From Xanthobacter tagetidis (GTDB taxonomy: Bacteria; Pseudomonadota; Alphaproteobacteria; Rhizobiales; Xanthobacteraceae): a stretch of DNA of 33,748 nucleotides. The notes beneath the pieces were generated by a model. That model saw only the letters and a list, made by a program, of their open reading frames with translations. It was not told the origin of the DNA and did no database searches. The position numbers were made by a program, and so were the translations under genes. Shown piece after piece: positions 1-7,297 of this stretch (positions are counted from its first letter, which is position 1; every line of letters starts with the position of its first letter). The stretch is from NCBI RefSeq assembly GCF_003667445.1, contig NZ_RCTF01000028.1:1-33748 (forward strand), written 5' to 3'.

Positions 1-164
1 TGTGCACGCTGCCCGAAGGCACCGAGATGGTGATGCCGGGGGACAACGTGTCCATGGACGTGCACCTGATCGTGCCGATCGCCATGGAGGAGAAGCTGCG
101 CTTCGCCATCCGTGAAGGCGGCCGCACCGTCGGCGCCGGCGTCGTCGCCGCCATCATCGAGTGA
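1..164 (+). CDS. tuf: Elongation factor Tu, C-terminal end (partial)
   Basis: This is the last 53 codons of EF-Tu, the GTPase that delivers aminoacyl-tRNA to the ribosome; the gene begins before the window. The reading frame starts at base 3 and ends with TGA at 162-164. The fragment covers the last strands of beta-barrel domain 3 and contains the family hallmarks VMPGDNV and REGGRTVGAGVV. EF-Tu upstream of rpsJ is the usual str-to-S10 transition in proteobacteria. Only the C-terminal piece is visible, so nothing can be said about the GTPase domain. Confidence 0.96.
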   Translation, partial: CTLPEGTEMVMPGDNVSMDVHLIVPIAMEEKLRFAIREGGRTVGAGVVAAIIE

Positions 165-175
165 TCAACAAGAAC

Positions 176-206
176 GAAACGCGCTGCGCACCGGCGTGCG
201 CGTTTC
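176..206 (+). terminator. Hairpin between tuf and rpsJ (attenuator or weak terminator)
   Basis: A perfect 9-bp inverted repeat, GAAACGCGC at 176-184 and GCGCGTTTC at 198-206, encloses 13 nt and is followed by CTCTTCC. The tail is pyrimidine-rich but not a T run, so termination would be partial. It sits exactly in the 65-bp gap between the tuf stop and the rpsJ start. It could lower readthrough from the str operon into the S10 operon or be an mRNA processing site. Confidence 0.5.
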
Positions 207-229
207 CTCTTCCTGGAGCCAATTGAGCC

Positions 230-538
230 ATGAACGGCCAGAACATTCGAATTCGCCTGAAGGCGTTCGATCACCGCATCCTCGATGCGTCGACGCGCGA
301 GATCGTCGCCACGGCCAAGCGCACGGGCGCCCAGGTGCGCGGCCCGATCCCGCTGCCCACGCGGATCGAGAAGTTCACCGTCAACCGTTCGCCTCACATC
401 GACAAGAAGTCGCGTGAGCAGTTCGAGATGCGCACCCACAAGCGCTTGCTCGATATCGTCGATCCGACGCCCCAGACGGTGGACGCGCTGATGAAGCTCG
501 ACCTCGCCGCCGGCGTTGACGTCGAAATCAAGCTCTGA
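230..538 (+). CDS. rpsJ: 30S ribosomal protein S10
   Basis: S10 (102 residues, the usual length) is part of the 30S head and also pairs with NusB in transcription antitermination. Recognisable segments are the N-terminal NIRIRLKAFDHR, the loop GPIPLPTRIEKFTVNRSPH, and the C-terminal ending LDLAAGVDVEIKL. It is the first gene of the S10 cluster here. The ATG at 230 is preceded by the Shine-Dalgarno-like TGGAGCC. The next gene, rplC, starts 22 bp after its stop. Confidence 0.98.
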   Translation: MNGQNIRIRLKAFDHRILDASTREIVATAKRTGAQVRGPIPLPTRIEKFTVNRSPHIDKKSREQFEMRTHKRLLDIVDPTPQTVDALMKLDLAAGVDVEIKL

Positions 539-560
539 CGTGGTGCGAGGAGACACGACC

Positions 561-1286
561 ATGCGGTCAGGCGTCATCGCCCAGAAGGTCGGCATGACCC
601 GCATCTTCACCGATGCCGGTGAGCACGTGCCGGTCACTGTGCTGAAAGTTGAGAGCTGCCAGGTGGTTGCCCACCGCACGCTCGACAAGAACGGTTATGT
701 CGCGGTCCAGCTCGGAGCCGGCCGCCGCAAGCCCAAGAACGTGACCCGCGCCGAGCGCGGCCACTTCGCGGTCGCTCAGGTCGAGCCGAAGCGCAAGATG
801 GCCGAGTTCCGCGTGCCGGAAGACGCGCTGATCCCGGTCGGCGCCGAGATCACGGCTGACCACTTCGTCGTGGGCCAGTTCGTGGACGTGACCGGCACCA
901 CCATCGGCAAGGGCTTCGCCGGCGGCATGAAGCGCCACAATTTCGGTGGTCTTCGCGCCTCGCACGGCGTCTCCATCTCGCATCGTTCGATCGGTTCGAC
1001 CGGCGGCCGCCAGGACCCGGGCAAGACCTTCAAGAACAAGAAGATGCCGGGGCACATGGGCGACGTCACCGTCACCACCCAGAACCTCAAGGTGGTGATG
1101 ACCGACGTCGAGCGCGGCCTGATCGCGGTCGAGGGCGCCGTTCCCGGCCACGCCGGCGGCTGGATCACCGTGCGCGACGCGGTCAAGAAGAAGCTGCCCG
1201 AGGCCGCTCCCAAGCCCGGCGCGTTCAAGCTCGCCAACGGCGCGGATGCACCCGTGGCCGAAGCTGCCGCCGAGGAGGGCGTGTGA
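561..1286 (+). CDS. rplC: 50S ribosomal protein L3
   Basis: L3 (241 residues) binds near the 3' end of 23S rRNA and is an early assembly protein. The segments VIAQKVGMTRIF, FAGGMKRHNFGG and HGVSISHRSIGSTGGRQDPG identify it. I placed the start at the ATG at 561 because AGGAG lies 8 bp upstream and MRSGVIAQKVGMTRIF is the normal L3 N-terminus; an in-frame ATG at 516 would lie inside rpsJ. The C-terminus has an alanine-rich extension past the conserved core. Its TGA overlaps the rplD ATG as TGATG, suggesting translational coupling. Confidence 0.97.
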   Translation: MRSGVIAQKVGMTRIFTDAGEHVPVTVLKVESCQVVAHRTLDKNGYVAVQLGAGRRKPKNVTRAERGHFAVAQVEPKRKMAEFRVPEDALIPVGAEITADHFVVGQFVDVTGTTIGKGFAGGMKRHNFGGLRASHGVSISHRSIGSTGGRQDPGKTFKNKKMPGHMGDVTVTTQNLKVVMTDVERGLIAVEGAVPGHAGGWITVRDAVKKKLPEAAPKPGAFKLANGADAPVAEAAAEEGV

Positions 1287-1906
1287 TGGAACTGACCGTC
1301 AAGACGCTCGACGGCGCTGATGCCGGCTCGGTGACGCTTGCGGACGAGATCTTCGGTCTCGAGCCGCGCGCGGACATCCTGCACCGCTGCGTGACCTGGC
1401 AGCTCTCGCGCCGCCAGGCCGGCACGCACCGCACCAAGGGCCGTTCGGAGATCAACCGCACGTCCAAGAAGATGTACAAGCAGAAGGGCACCGGCAACGC
1501 CCGCCACGGCGCGGCCTCGGCGCCGCAGTTCCGCGGCGGCGGTCGCGCCTTCGGCCCGGTGGTGCGTTCGCACGCCATCGACCTGCCGAAGAAGGTGCGC
1601 GCGCTGGCCCTGAAGCATGCGCTCTCCTCCAAGGCCAAGGCCGCCCAGCTCGTGGTGGTGGACAGCGCCTCGCTGGCCGACCCCAAGACCCAGGCGCTGA
1701 AGGACCGGCTCGCCAAGCTCGGCTGGTCCTCCGTGCTGGTGGTCGACGGCGCCCAGGTGGAGCAGAACATCGCGCTCGCGGCGCGCAACCTGCCTTATGT
1801 CGACGTGCTGCCGATCCAGGGCATCAACGTCTACGACATCCTGCGCCGCGACACCCTGGTCCTGACCAAGGCCGCCGTGGACGCGCTGGAGGCGCGCTTC
1901 AAATGA
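1286..1906 (+). CDS. rplD: 50S ribosomal protein L4
   Basis: L4 (206 residues) lines the polypeptide exit tunnel; in E. coli it also represses its own S10 operon. The long conserved loop is visible as the segments TSKKMYKQKGTGNARHG and PQFRGGGRAFGP. The start is the ATG at 1286, which shares one base with the rplC stop and has GAGGAGG about 7 bp upstream; the GTG immediately before it is less likely. The end overlaps rplW by 4 nt (ATGA). Whether L4 autoregulation operates here cannot be read from the sequence. Confidence 0.97.
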   Translation: MELTVKTLDGADAGSVTLADEIFGLEPRADILHRCVTWQLSRRQAGTHRTKGRSEINRTSKKMYKQKGTGNARHGAASAPQFRGGGRAFGPVVRSHAIDLPKKVRALALKHALSSKAKAAQLVVVDSASLADPKTQALKDRLAKLGWSSVLVVDGAQVEQNIALAARNLPYVDVLPIQGINVYDILRRDTLVLTKAAVDALEARFK

Positions 1907-2208
1907 GCACGCGCAACATCGAACCGCGTCACTACGACGTCATCGTCTCCCCCGTCATCACCGAGAAGGCGACGGCGGCGAGCGAGTTCAACAAGGTCGT
2001 CTTCAACGTCGCGAAGACTGCCACCAAGCCTCAGATCAAAGAGGCGGTGGAGAAGCTCTTCGACGTGAAGGTGAAGAGCGTCAACACGCTGGTCCGCAAG
2101 GGCAAGGTGAAGATCTTCAAGGGCCGCAAGGGCGTCCAGAACGACGTCAAGAAGGCCGTGGTGACCCTCGAAGAGGGCCAGAAGATCGACATCACCACGG
2201 GCCTGTGA
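1903..2208 (+). CDS. rplW: 50S ribosomal protein L23
   Basis: L23 (101 residues) sits at the tunnel exit and is the docking site for trigger factor and SRP. The motifs HYDVIVSPVITEKAT near the N-terminus, VFNVAKTATKPQIKEAVEKL in the middle, and RKGKVKIFKGRKG in the basic loop are typical. The ATG at 1903 overlaps the rplD stop by 4 nt, so translation is probably coupled. The gene ends 23 bp before rplB. Confidence 0.97.
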   Translation: MSTRNIEPRHYDVIVSPVITEKATAASEFNKVVFNVAKTATKPQIKEAVEKLFDVKVKSVNTLVRKGKVKIFKGRKGVQNDVKKAVVTLEEGQKIDITTGL

Positions 2209-2231
2209 GCTGAAGGAAACGGAAGAAGACC

Positions 2232-3065
2232 ATGGCGCTGAAGCATTTCAAGCCGGTCACGCCGAGCCTTCGCCAGCTCGTGATCGTGGACCGCTCCGGC
2301 CTCTACAAGGGCAAGCCGGTGAAGACCCTGACCGAGGGCAAGTCCTCCTCGGGCGGGCGCAACAACAACGGGCGCATCACGGTGCGCTTCCGTGGCGGCG
2401 GCCACAAGCAGTCGTATCGCGTCGTCGACTTCAAGCGCCTGAAGCGCGGGATGCCGGCGCTGGTGGAGCGGCTGGAGTACGATCCGAACCGGTCGGCCTT
2501 CATCGCCCTCATCAAGTATGAGGACGGCGAGCTCGCCTACATCCTGGCCCCGCAGCGCCTCGCCGTGGGCGACCAGGTGATCGCCGGCGACCAGGTGGAC
2601 GTGAAGCCGGGCAATGCCGGCCCGCTGTCCTCCCTGCCGGTGGGCACGATCGTGCACAACGTGGAGATGAAGGTGGGCAAGGGCGGCCAGATCGCCCGCT
2701 CGGCCGGCACCTACGCGCAGATCGTCGGCCGCGACCAGGGCTACGTGATCGTGCGCCTCAATTCCGGCGAGCAGCGCCTCATTCTCGGCGCCTGCTACGC
2801 CACCGTGGGCGCGGTCTCGAACCCGGACCACATGAACATCTCGCTCGGCAAGGCCGGGCGCAACCGGTGGCTGGGCGTGAAGCCGCACAATCGCGGCGTG
2901 ACCATGAACCCGGTCGACCATCCGCACGGCGGCGGCGAAGGCCGCACCTCGGGCGGCCGGCATCCGGTCACCCCCTGGGGCTTCCCCACCAAGGGTAAGA
3001 AGACCCGCAACAACAAGGCGACGGACAAGTTCATCGTGTCCAGCCGCCACAAGCGGAAGAAGTGA
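2232..3065 (+). CDS. rplB: 50S ribosomal protein L2
   Basis: L2 (277 residues) binds 23S rRNA near the peptidyl transferase centre and bridges to the 30S subunit. The opening MALKHFKPVTPSLRQLV, the RNA-binding core GGRNNNGRITVRFRGGGHKQ, and the nearly invariant segment NPVDHPHGGGEGRTSGGRHP are all present; the last holds the conserved histidine of L2. A purine-rich ribosome-binding region (AAGGAAACGGAAG) precedes the ATG. rpsS follows after 11 bp. Confidence 0.98.
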   Translation: MALKHFKPVTPSLRQLVIVDRSGLYKGKPVKTLTEGKSSSGGRNNNGRITVRFRGGGHKQSYRVVDFKRLKRGMPALVERLEYDPNRSAFIALIKYEDGELAYILAPQRLAVGDQVIAGDQVDVKPGNAGPLSSLPVGTIVHNVEMKVGKGGQIARSAGTYAQIVGRDQGYVIVRLNSGEQRLILGACYATVGAVSNPDHMNISLGKAGRNRWLGVKPHNRGVTMNPVDHPHGGGEGRTSGGRHPVTPWGFPTKGKKTRNNKATDKFIVSSRHKRKK

Positions 3066-3076
3066 GGGCCTGAACG

Positions 3077-3355
3077 ATGACACGCTCGGTTTGGAAGGGC
3101 CCCTTCGTCGACGGCTACCTCCTGAAGAAGGCGGAGACCGCCCAGGGGTCGGGTCGCAGGGACGTTATCAAGATCTGGAGCCGGCGCTCCACGATCCTGC
3201 CCCAGTTCGTGGGCTTAACCTTCGGCGTCTACAACGGTCACAAGCATGTGCCCGTGAATGTCACCGAGGAAATGATCGGCCAGAAGTTCGGCGAGTTCGC
3301 GCCGACCCGTACCTATTACGGGCACGCGGCCGACAAGAAGTCGAAGCGGCGGTGA
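3077..3355 (+). CDS. rpsS: 30S ribosomal protein S19
   Basis: S19 (92 residues, standard length) forms the top of the 30S head with S13 and contacts the A-site tRNA. MTRSVWKGPFVDGYLLKK at the N-terminus, WSRRSTILPQFVGLTFGVYN in the middle and FAPTRTYYGHAADKKSKRR at the C-terminus are classical. Its usual partner gene rpsM (S13) is not in this window. rplV starts 6 bp after the stop. Confidence 0.98.
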   Translation: MTRSVWKGPFVDGYLLKKAETAQGSGRRDVIKIWSRRSTILPQFVGLTFGVYNGHKHVPVNVTEEMIGQKFGEFAPTRTYYGHAADKKSKRR

Positions 3356-3361
3356 TCGGTC

Positions 3362-3742
3362 ATGGGTAAGCAGGCAAAGCCCCGCGCGCTCGCGGACAAC
3401 GAAGCCAAGGCGATCGCGCGCAATCTGCGCGTCTCGCCGCAGAAGCTGAACCTCGTCGCGGGCCTGATCCGCGGCAAGAAGGTGGCGACGGCGCTCGCCG
3501 ATCTCGAATTCTCTCACAAGCGGATCGCCCGCGACGTGAAGAAGTGCCTCGAGAGCGCGATCGCCAACGCCGAGAACAACCACGAGCTCGACGTCGACGA
3601 CCTGATCGTCGCCGAGGCGCACGTGGGCAAGGGTCTGGTGATGAAGCGGTTCTCGCCGCGGGCGCGCGGTCGCGCCTCGCGCATCGAGAAGCCCTTCTCC
3701 CACATCACCATCGTGGTGCGGGAAGTCGAGGAGCGGGCCTGA
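3362..3742 (+). CDS. rplV: 50S ribosomal protein L22
   Basis: L22 (126 residues) lines the exit tunnel through its long beta-hairpin. Visible marks are ARNLRVSPQKLNLVAGLIRG near the N-terminus, ESAIANAENNHELDVD, and the hairpin and end KRFSPRARGRASRIEKPFSH. The first residues, GKQAKPRALADNEAKA, form a short charged extension. The stop shares one base with the rpsC ATG (TGATG), indicating coupling to S3. Confidence 0.97.
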   Translation: MGKQAKPRALADNEAKAIARNLRVSPQKLNLVAGLIRGKKVATALADLEFSHKRIARDVKKCLESAIANAENNHELDVDDLIVAEAHVGKGLVMKRFSPRARGRASRIEKPFSHITIVVREVEERA

Positions 3743-4506
3743 TGGGTCAGAAGGTCAATCCGGTCGGGCTCCGGCTCGGCATCAACCGCACGTGGGACAG
3801 CCGCTGGTTCGCCAACAAGGGCGAATACGGCAAGCTGCTGCACGAGGACATCAAGATCCGCGAGATGCTGCTGAAGCAGCTCAAGCAGGCCGCGGTGTCC
3901 AAGGTGGTGATCGAGCGTCCGCACAAGAAGTGCCGCGTGACCATCTACTCGGCGCGTCCGGGCGTGGTCATCGGCAAGAAGGGCGCGGACATCGACAAGC
4001 TGCGTAAGAAGGTCTCCGAGATGACGGACTCGGAGGTGTTCATCAACATCGTCGAAATCCGCAAGCCCGAGACCGACGCGACGCTGGTGGCCGAGTCCAT
4101 CGCCCAGCAGCTCGAGCGCCGTGTCGCCTTCCGCCGCGCCATGAAGCGCGCGGTGCAGTCGGCGATGCGCCTCGGCGCCGAGGGCATCCGCATCAACTGC
4201 TCGGGCCGTCTCGGCGGCGCTGAGATCGCGCGCCTGGAATGGTACCGCGAGGGCCGCGTCCCGCTGCACACCCTGCGCGCGGACGTGGACTACGGCACCG
4301 CCACCGCCTTCACCACGTACGGCACGTGCGGCGTGAAGGTGTGGATCTTCAAGGGCGAGATCCTCGAGCACGATCCCATGGCGCAGGACAAGCGCCAGGC
4401 CGAGCAGGAAGCCGGTCCCTCTTCGCGTCCGCAGCGGCGCGAGCGTGGCGACCGTGACCGTGGCGATCGCGGTGACCGTGGTCACGGCGACCGCGACCGC
4501 GCCTGA
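3742..4506 (+). CDS. rpsC: 30S ribosomal protein S3
   Basis: S3 (254 residues) lies at the mRNA entry channel and contributes to ribosomal helicase activity. The start is the ATG at 3742, giving MGQKVNPVGLRLGINR. The KH type 2 domain is seen with GVVIGKKGADIDKLRKKV (the GxxG loop is GKKG), and the C-terminal domain with INCSGRLGGAEIAR and DYGTATAFTTYGTCGVKVW. The last 30 or so residues are an Arg-Gly-Asp-rich tail with repeated RGDR and GDRD units, encoded by an imperfect DNA repeat at about 4440-4505. The tail is longer and more repetitive than in E. coli and is probably disordered. Confidence 0.97.
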   Translation: MGQKVNPVGLRLGINRTWDSRWFANKGEYGKLLHEDIKIREMLLKQLKQAAVSKVVIERPHKKCRVTIYSARPGVVIGKKGADIDKLRKKVSEMTDSEVFINIVEIRKPETDATLVAESIAQQLERRVAFRRAMKRAVQSAMRLGAEGIRINCSGRLGGAEIARLEWYREGRVPLHTLRADVDYGTATAFTTYGTCGVKVWIFKGEILEHDPMAQDKRQAEQEAGPSSRPQRRERGDRDRGDRGDRGHGDRDRA

Positions 4507-4537
4507 CGGCCAGACTGGTTAAGAAGGCGATCAAGCC

Positions 4538-4951
4538 ATGTTGCAACCCAAGCGCACCAAGTTCCGCAAGCAGTTCAAGGGACGCATCCACGGCGTCGCC
4601 AAGGGCGGCACGGAATTGAACTTCGGCGAGTTCGGCCTCAAGGCCCTCGAGCCGGAGCGGGTCACCGCCCGCCAGATCGAGGCGGCCCGCCGCGCCCTCA
4701 CGCGTCACATGAAGCGTGCGGGCCGGGTGTGGATCCGCGTGTTCCCGGACGTCCCGGTGACCTCCAAGCCCACCGAAGTCCGCATGGGCAAGGGCAAGGG
4801 CGCGCCGGAATACTGGGCGGCCAAGGTCAAGCCCGGCCGCATCATGTTCGAGATCGACGGGGTGAGCGTCGAGATCGCCCGCGAGGCACTGACCCTCGCG
4901 GCGGCGAAGCTCCCCATCAAGACGCGCTTCATCCAGCGCATCGCCGAGTGA
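4538..4951 (+). CDS. rplP: 50S ribosomal protein L16
   Basis: L16 (137 residues) organises the A site and central protuberance and is a late assembly protein. MLQPKRTKFRKQFKGR at the N-terminus, RRALTRHMKRAGRVWIRVFP and the loop MGKGKGAPEYWAAKVKPGR are diagnostic. It follows rpsC after 31 bp; rpmC starts 10 bp downstream behind a strong GAGGAG site. Confidence 0.98.
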   Translation: MLQPKRTKFRKQFKGRIHGVAKGGTELNFGEFGLKALEPERVTARQIEAARRALTRHMKRAGRVWIRVFPDVPVTSKPTEVRMGKGKGAPEYWAAKVKPGRIMFEIDGVSVEIAREALTLAAAKLPIKTRFIQRIAE

Positions 4952-4961
4952 GGAGAAGCTC

Positions 4962-5174
4962 ATGAAAGCCGAGGACGTTCGGGCCCTCAGCCCCGATCAG
5001 CTCGCCGATGAGCTGCTGAAGCTGAAGAAGGAGCAGTTCAACCTGCGCTTCCAGAAGGCGACGGGGCAGCTCGAGAACACCGCGCGCCAGCGCGAGATCC
5101 GCCGCGACATCGCGCGGATCAAGACGGTGCAGACCATTAAGCGTGCCGGTTCGCCGGCGCAGAAGGCGAAGTGA
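4962..5174 (+). CDS. rpmC: 50S ribosomal protein L29
   Basis: L29 (70 residues, usual size) is a small helical hairpin beside the tunnel exit that contacts trigger factor. The pattern LSPDQLADELLKLKKEQFNL and the segment QLENTARQREIRRDIARIKT are typical of the family. TGAGGAGAAGCTC directly before the ATG gives a strong ribosome-binding site. rpsQ follows after 7 bp. Confidence 0.97.
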   Translation: MKAEDVRALSPDQLADELLKLKKEQFNLRFQKATGQLENTARQREIRRDIARIKTVQTIKRAGSPAQKAK

Positions 5175-5181
5175 GGAAGCG

Positions 5182-5430
5182 ATGCCGAAGCGCGTGCTCC
5201 AAGGCGTCGTGGTGAGCGACAAGACCGACAAGACCGTCGTGGTGCGTGTCGAGCGTCGTTTCACCCATCCGCTCTTGAAGAAGACCGTTCGCCGGTCCAA
5301 GAAGTATCACGCCCACGACGAAGGCAATGCCTGGAAGGTGGGGGATACGGTGTGGATCGAGGAACACCGGCCCCTGTCCAAGCTCAAGAACTGGATCGTT
5401 ATCCAGGGCGAGAAGCGGGCGGAAGTCTGA
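5182..5430 (+). CDS. rpsQ: 30S ribosomal protein S17
   Basis: S17 (82 residues) is a primary 16S rRNA-binding OB-fold protein. I chose the ATG at 5182 because MPKRVLQGVVVSDKTDKTVV is the family N-terminus and TGAGGAAG precedes it; an upstream in-frame ATG at 5143 lies within rpmC. VERRFTHPLLKKTVRRSKKY and VWIEEHRPLSKLKNW are conserved blocks. It is the last gene before the 191-bp break that separates the S10-type and spc-type gene groups. Confidence 0.97.
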   Translation: MPKRVLQGVVVSDKTDKTVVVRVERRFTHPLLKKTVRRSKKYHAHDEGNAWKVGDTVWIEEHRPLSKLKNWIVIQGEKRAEV

Positions 5431-5440
5431 TAAGAGGTTC

Positions 5441-5467
5441 CCCGCCCGGCTGATTCGTCCGGGCGGG
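5441..5467 (+). terminator. Perfect hairpin after rpsQ, possible attenuator
   Basis: CCCGCCCGG at 5441-5449 and CCGGGCGGG at 5459-5467 form a perfect 9-bp GC stem with a 9-nt loop, starting 10 bp after the rpsQ stop. No T run follows, so Rho-independent termination would be weak. It could instead stabilise the rpsQ mRNA 3' end or mark an RNase processing boundary. The rest of the 5431-5621 gap holds further GC-rich self-complementary stretches, for example near 5580-5602, but I find no convincing promoter. Confidence 0.5.
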
Positions 5468-5621
5468 AGCGAAGGCCCCGGCGCCGGGTCCGTCGTCTGC
5501 ATGCGCAGCCGAGTGGAGACCGCACCGCGGCAAGACCGTGTTCCGATGAGCGGCCACGGTATTTCGGGTTTGAAGGCAATGCCGGCGCGCCGGCTGAGCC
5601 GGTGACGAGAACAGGTGCGTC

Positions 5622-5990
5622 ATGATCCAGATGCAGACCAATCTCGACGTGGCGGACAATTCCGGCGCGCGTCGCGTCATGTGCATCAAGGTGCTTGGCG
5701 GCTCCAAGCGGAAGTATGCCCATGTGGGCGACATCATCGTGGTGTCGGTCAAGGAGGCGATCCCGCGCGGCCGCGTGAAGAAGGGCGACGTGATGAAGGC
5801 CGTGGTGGTCCGCACCGCGAAGGACATCCGCCGCGTGGACGGCTCGGTGATCCGCTTCGACAAGAACGCGGCGGTCCTCATCAACAACAACAAGGAGCCG
5901 GTGGGCACCCGTATCTTCGGCCCCGTTCCGCGCGAGCTGCGCGCGAAGAACCACATGAAGATCATCTCGCTGGCGCCGGAGGTGCTGTGA
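5622..5990 (+). CDS. rplN: 50S ribosomal protein L14
   Basis: L14 (122 residues, canonical length) binds 23S rRNA at the subunit interface and is the site of RsfS-mediated silencing. MIQMQTNLDVADNSGARRVM, RGRVKKGDVMKAVVVRT and RIFGPVPRELR are hallmark segments. It opens the spc-type cluster here, after an unusually long 191-bp gap. Its TGA overlaps the rplX ATG as TGATG. Confidence 0.98.
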   Translation: MIQMQTNLDVADNSGARRVMCIKVLGGSKRKYAHVGDIIVVSVKEAIPRGRVKKGDVMKAVVVRTAKDIRRVDGSVIRFDKNAAVLINNNKEPVGTRIFGPVPRELRAKNHMKIISLAPEVL

Positions 5991-6307
5991 TGGCCGCGAA
6001 GATCAAGAAGGGCGACAAGGTCGTCGTCCTCGCCGGCCGCGACAAGGGCCGCTCCGGCGAGGTCATCAGTGTGATGCCGAAGGAGGAGCGCGCGCTCGTC
6101 CGTGGCATCAATATCGTCAAGCGTCACCAGCGCCAGACGGCGAACCAGGAGGGCGGGATCATCTCCAAGGAGGCTCCCATCCACCTGTCGAACGTCGCCA
6201 TTGCCGATCCCAAGGACGGCAAGCCGACCCGCGTCGGTTTCCAGGTGCTGGATGACGGGCGCAAGGTCCGCGTGGCCAAGCGTTCCGGGGAGAAGATCGA
6301 TGGCTGA
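5990..6307 (+). CDS. rplX: 50S ribosomal protein L24
   Basis: L24 (105 residues) is an assembly-initiating protein with a KOW motif, seen as KIKKGDKVVVLAGRDKGRSG. GINIVKRHQRQTANQEGGII and SNVAIADPKDGKPTRVGF are the other conserved blocks. The start is the ATG overlapping the rplN stop by 1 nt; an open frame continues upstream through rplN in the wrong frame and is not coding. The gene overlaps rplE by 8 nt (6300-6307). Confidence 0.97.
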   Translation: MAAKIKKGDKVVVLAGRDKGRSGEVISVMPKEERALVRGINIVKRHQRQTANQEGGIISKEAPIHLSNVAIADPKDGKPTRVGFQVLDDGRKVRVAKRSGEKIDG

Positions 6308-6857
6308 GGCTGCCTACACCCCCCGGCTGCGCACCTTCTATGACGAGGTGGTGCGGCCGAAGATGATCGAAGAGTTCGGCTATAAGAACGCCCTGGAAGT
6401 GCCGACGATCGAGAAGATCGTCATCAACATGGGCGTGGGCGAAGCCACCGCGGACACCAAGAAGGCGACCACCGCCGCCGCGGACCTCGCGAAGATCGCC
6501 GGCCAGAAGCCGGTCCTGACCCGCGCCCGCCTGGCCATCTCGAACTTCAAGCTGCGCGAGAACCAGCCGGTCGGCGCGAAGGTCACCCTTCGCAAGATCC
6601 GCATGTACGAGTTCCTGGACCGCCTGGTCACCGTCGCGCTGCCGCGCGTGCGGGACTTCCGCGGCCTGAACCCCAAGAGCTTCGACGGCCGCGGCAACTT
6701 CGCCATGGGCGTCAAGGAGCACATCGTGTTCCCCGAGATCGAGTACGACAAGGTCGAGCAGGTCTGGGGCATGGACATCATCGTGTGCACCACGGCGAAG
6801 ACGGACGAAGAGGCGAGGGCCCTCCTGAAGGCCTTCAACTTCCCCTTCCGTCAGTGA
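6300..6857 (+). CDS. rplE: 50S ribosomal protein L5
   Basis: L5 (185 residues) binds 5S rRNA and the P-site tRNA. The start ATG at 6300 lies 8 nt inside rplX and yields MAEAAYTPRLRTFYDEVV. PTIEKIVINMGVGEA, RARLAISNFKLRENQPVGAK and RVRDFRGLNPKSFDGRGN are conserved L5 blocks. The overlap argues for coupled translation. A 123-bp gap then separates it from rpsN. Confidence 0.97.
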   Translation: MAEAAYTPRLRTFYDEVVRPKMIEEFGYKNALEVPTIEKIVINMGVGEATADTKKATTAAADLAKIAGQKPVLTRARLAISNFKLRENQPVGAKVTLRKIRMYEFLDRLVTVALPRVRDFRGLNPKSFDGRGNFAMGVKEHIVFPEIEYDKVEQVWGMDIIVCTTAKTDEEARALLKAFNFPFRQ

Positions 6858-6980
6858 CGGTATAGAAGGGCGGCCCTTTCCCGATGGGGAGGGCGGTTCT
6901 CGCAGAGTTCGAACGAGAGACGTGATTTTCCGGCCGTGAGGGGCTTTGGCCGCCTCAGACGCGGAGAACAGGAGCAGAAG

Positions 6981-7286
6981 ATGGCGAAGAAGAGCGCGAT
7001 CGAGACGAACGAGCGCCGCCGCAAGCTGGCCAAGGGCCATGCGGCGAAGCGCGCGCGTCTGAAGGCGATCGTGAACGACAAGTCCCTGCCGATCGAGGAG
7101 CGCTTCCAGGCGACCTTGAAGCTGGCGGAGATGCCGCGCAACGGCGCCCGCATCCGCATCCGCAACCGGTGCGAGGTGACGGGCCGTCCGCGGGCGTTCT
7201 ACCGCAAGCTGAAGATGAGCCGTATTGCCCTGCGCGAGCTGGGCAACCAGGGCATGGTCCCCGGCCTCGTGAAGTCGAGCTGGTGA
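6981..7286 (+). CDS. rpsN: 30S ribosomal protein S14, zinc-independent type
   Basis: S14 (101 residues) lies in the 30S head. MAKKSAIETNERRRKLAKGH opens the protein, and the C-terminal RNRCEVTGRPRAFYRKLKMS and GMVPGLVKSSW are typical. There is a single cysteine and no CxxC pairs, so this is the long C-minus form that does not need zinc. The start has AACAGGAGCAG upstream. The 123-bp leader contains an imperfect hairpin (GCCCT and CCC pairing with GGG and AGGGC at 6873-6894, with a TT bulge), which might adjust rpsN expression. Confidence 0.97.
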   Translation: MAKKSAIETNERRRKLAKGHAAKRARLKAIVNDKSLPIEERFQATLKLAEMPRNGARIRIRNRCEVTGRPRAFYRKLKMSRIALRELGNQGMVPGLVKSSW

Positions 7287-7297
7287 GGAGCTAGAAG

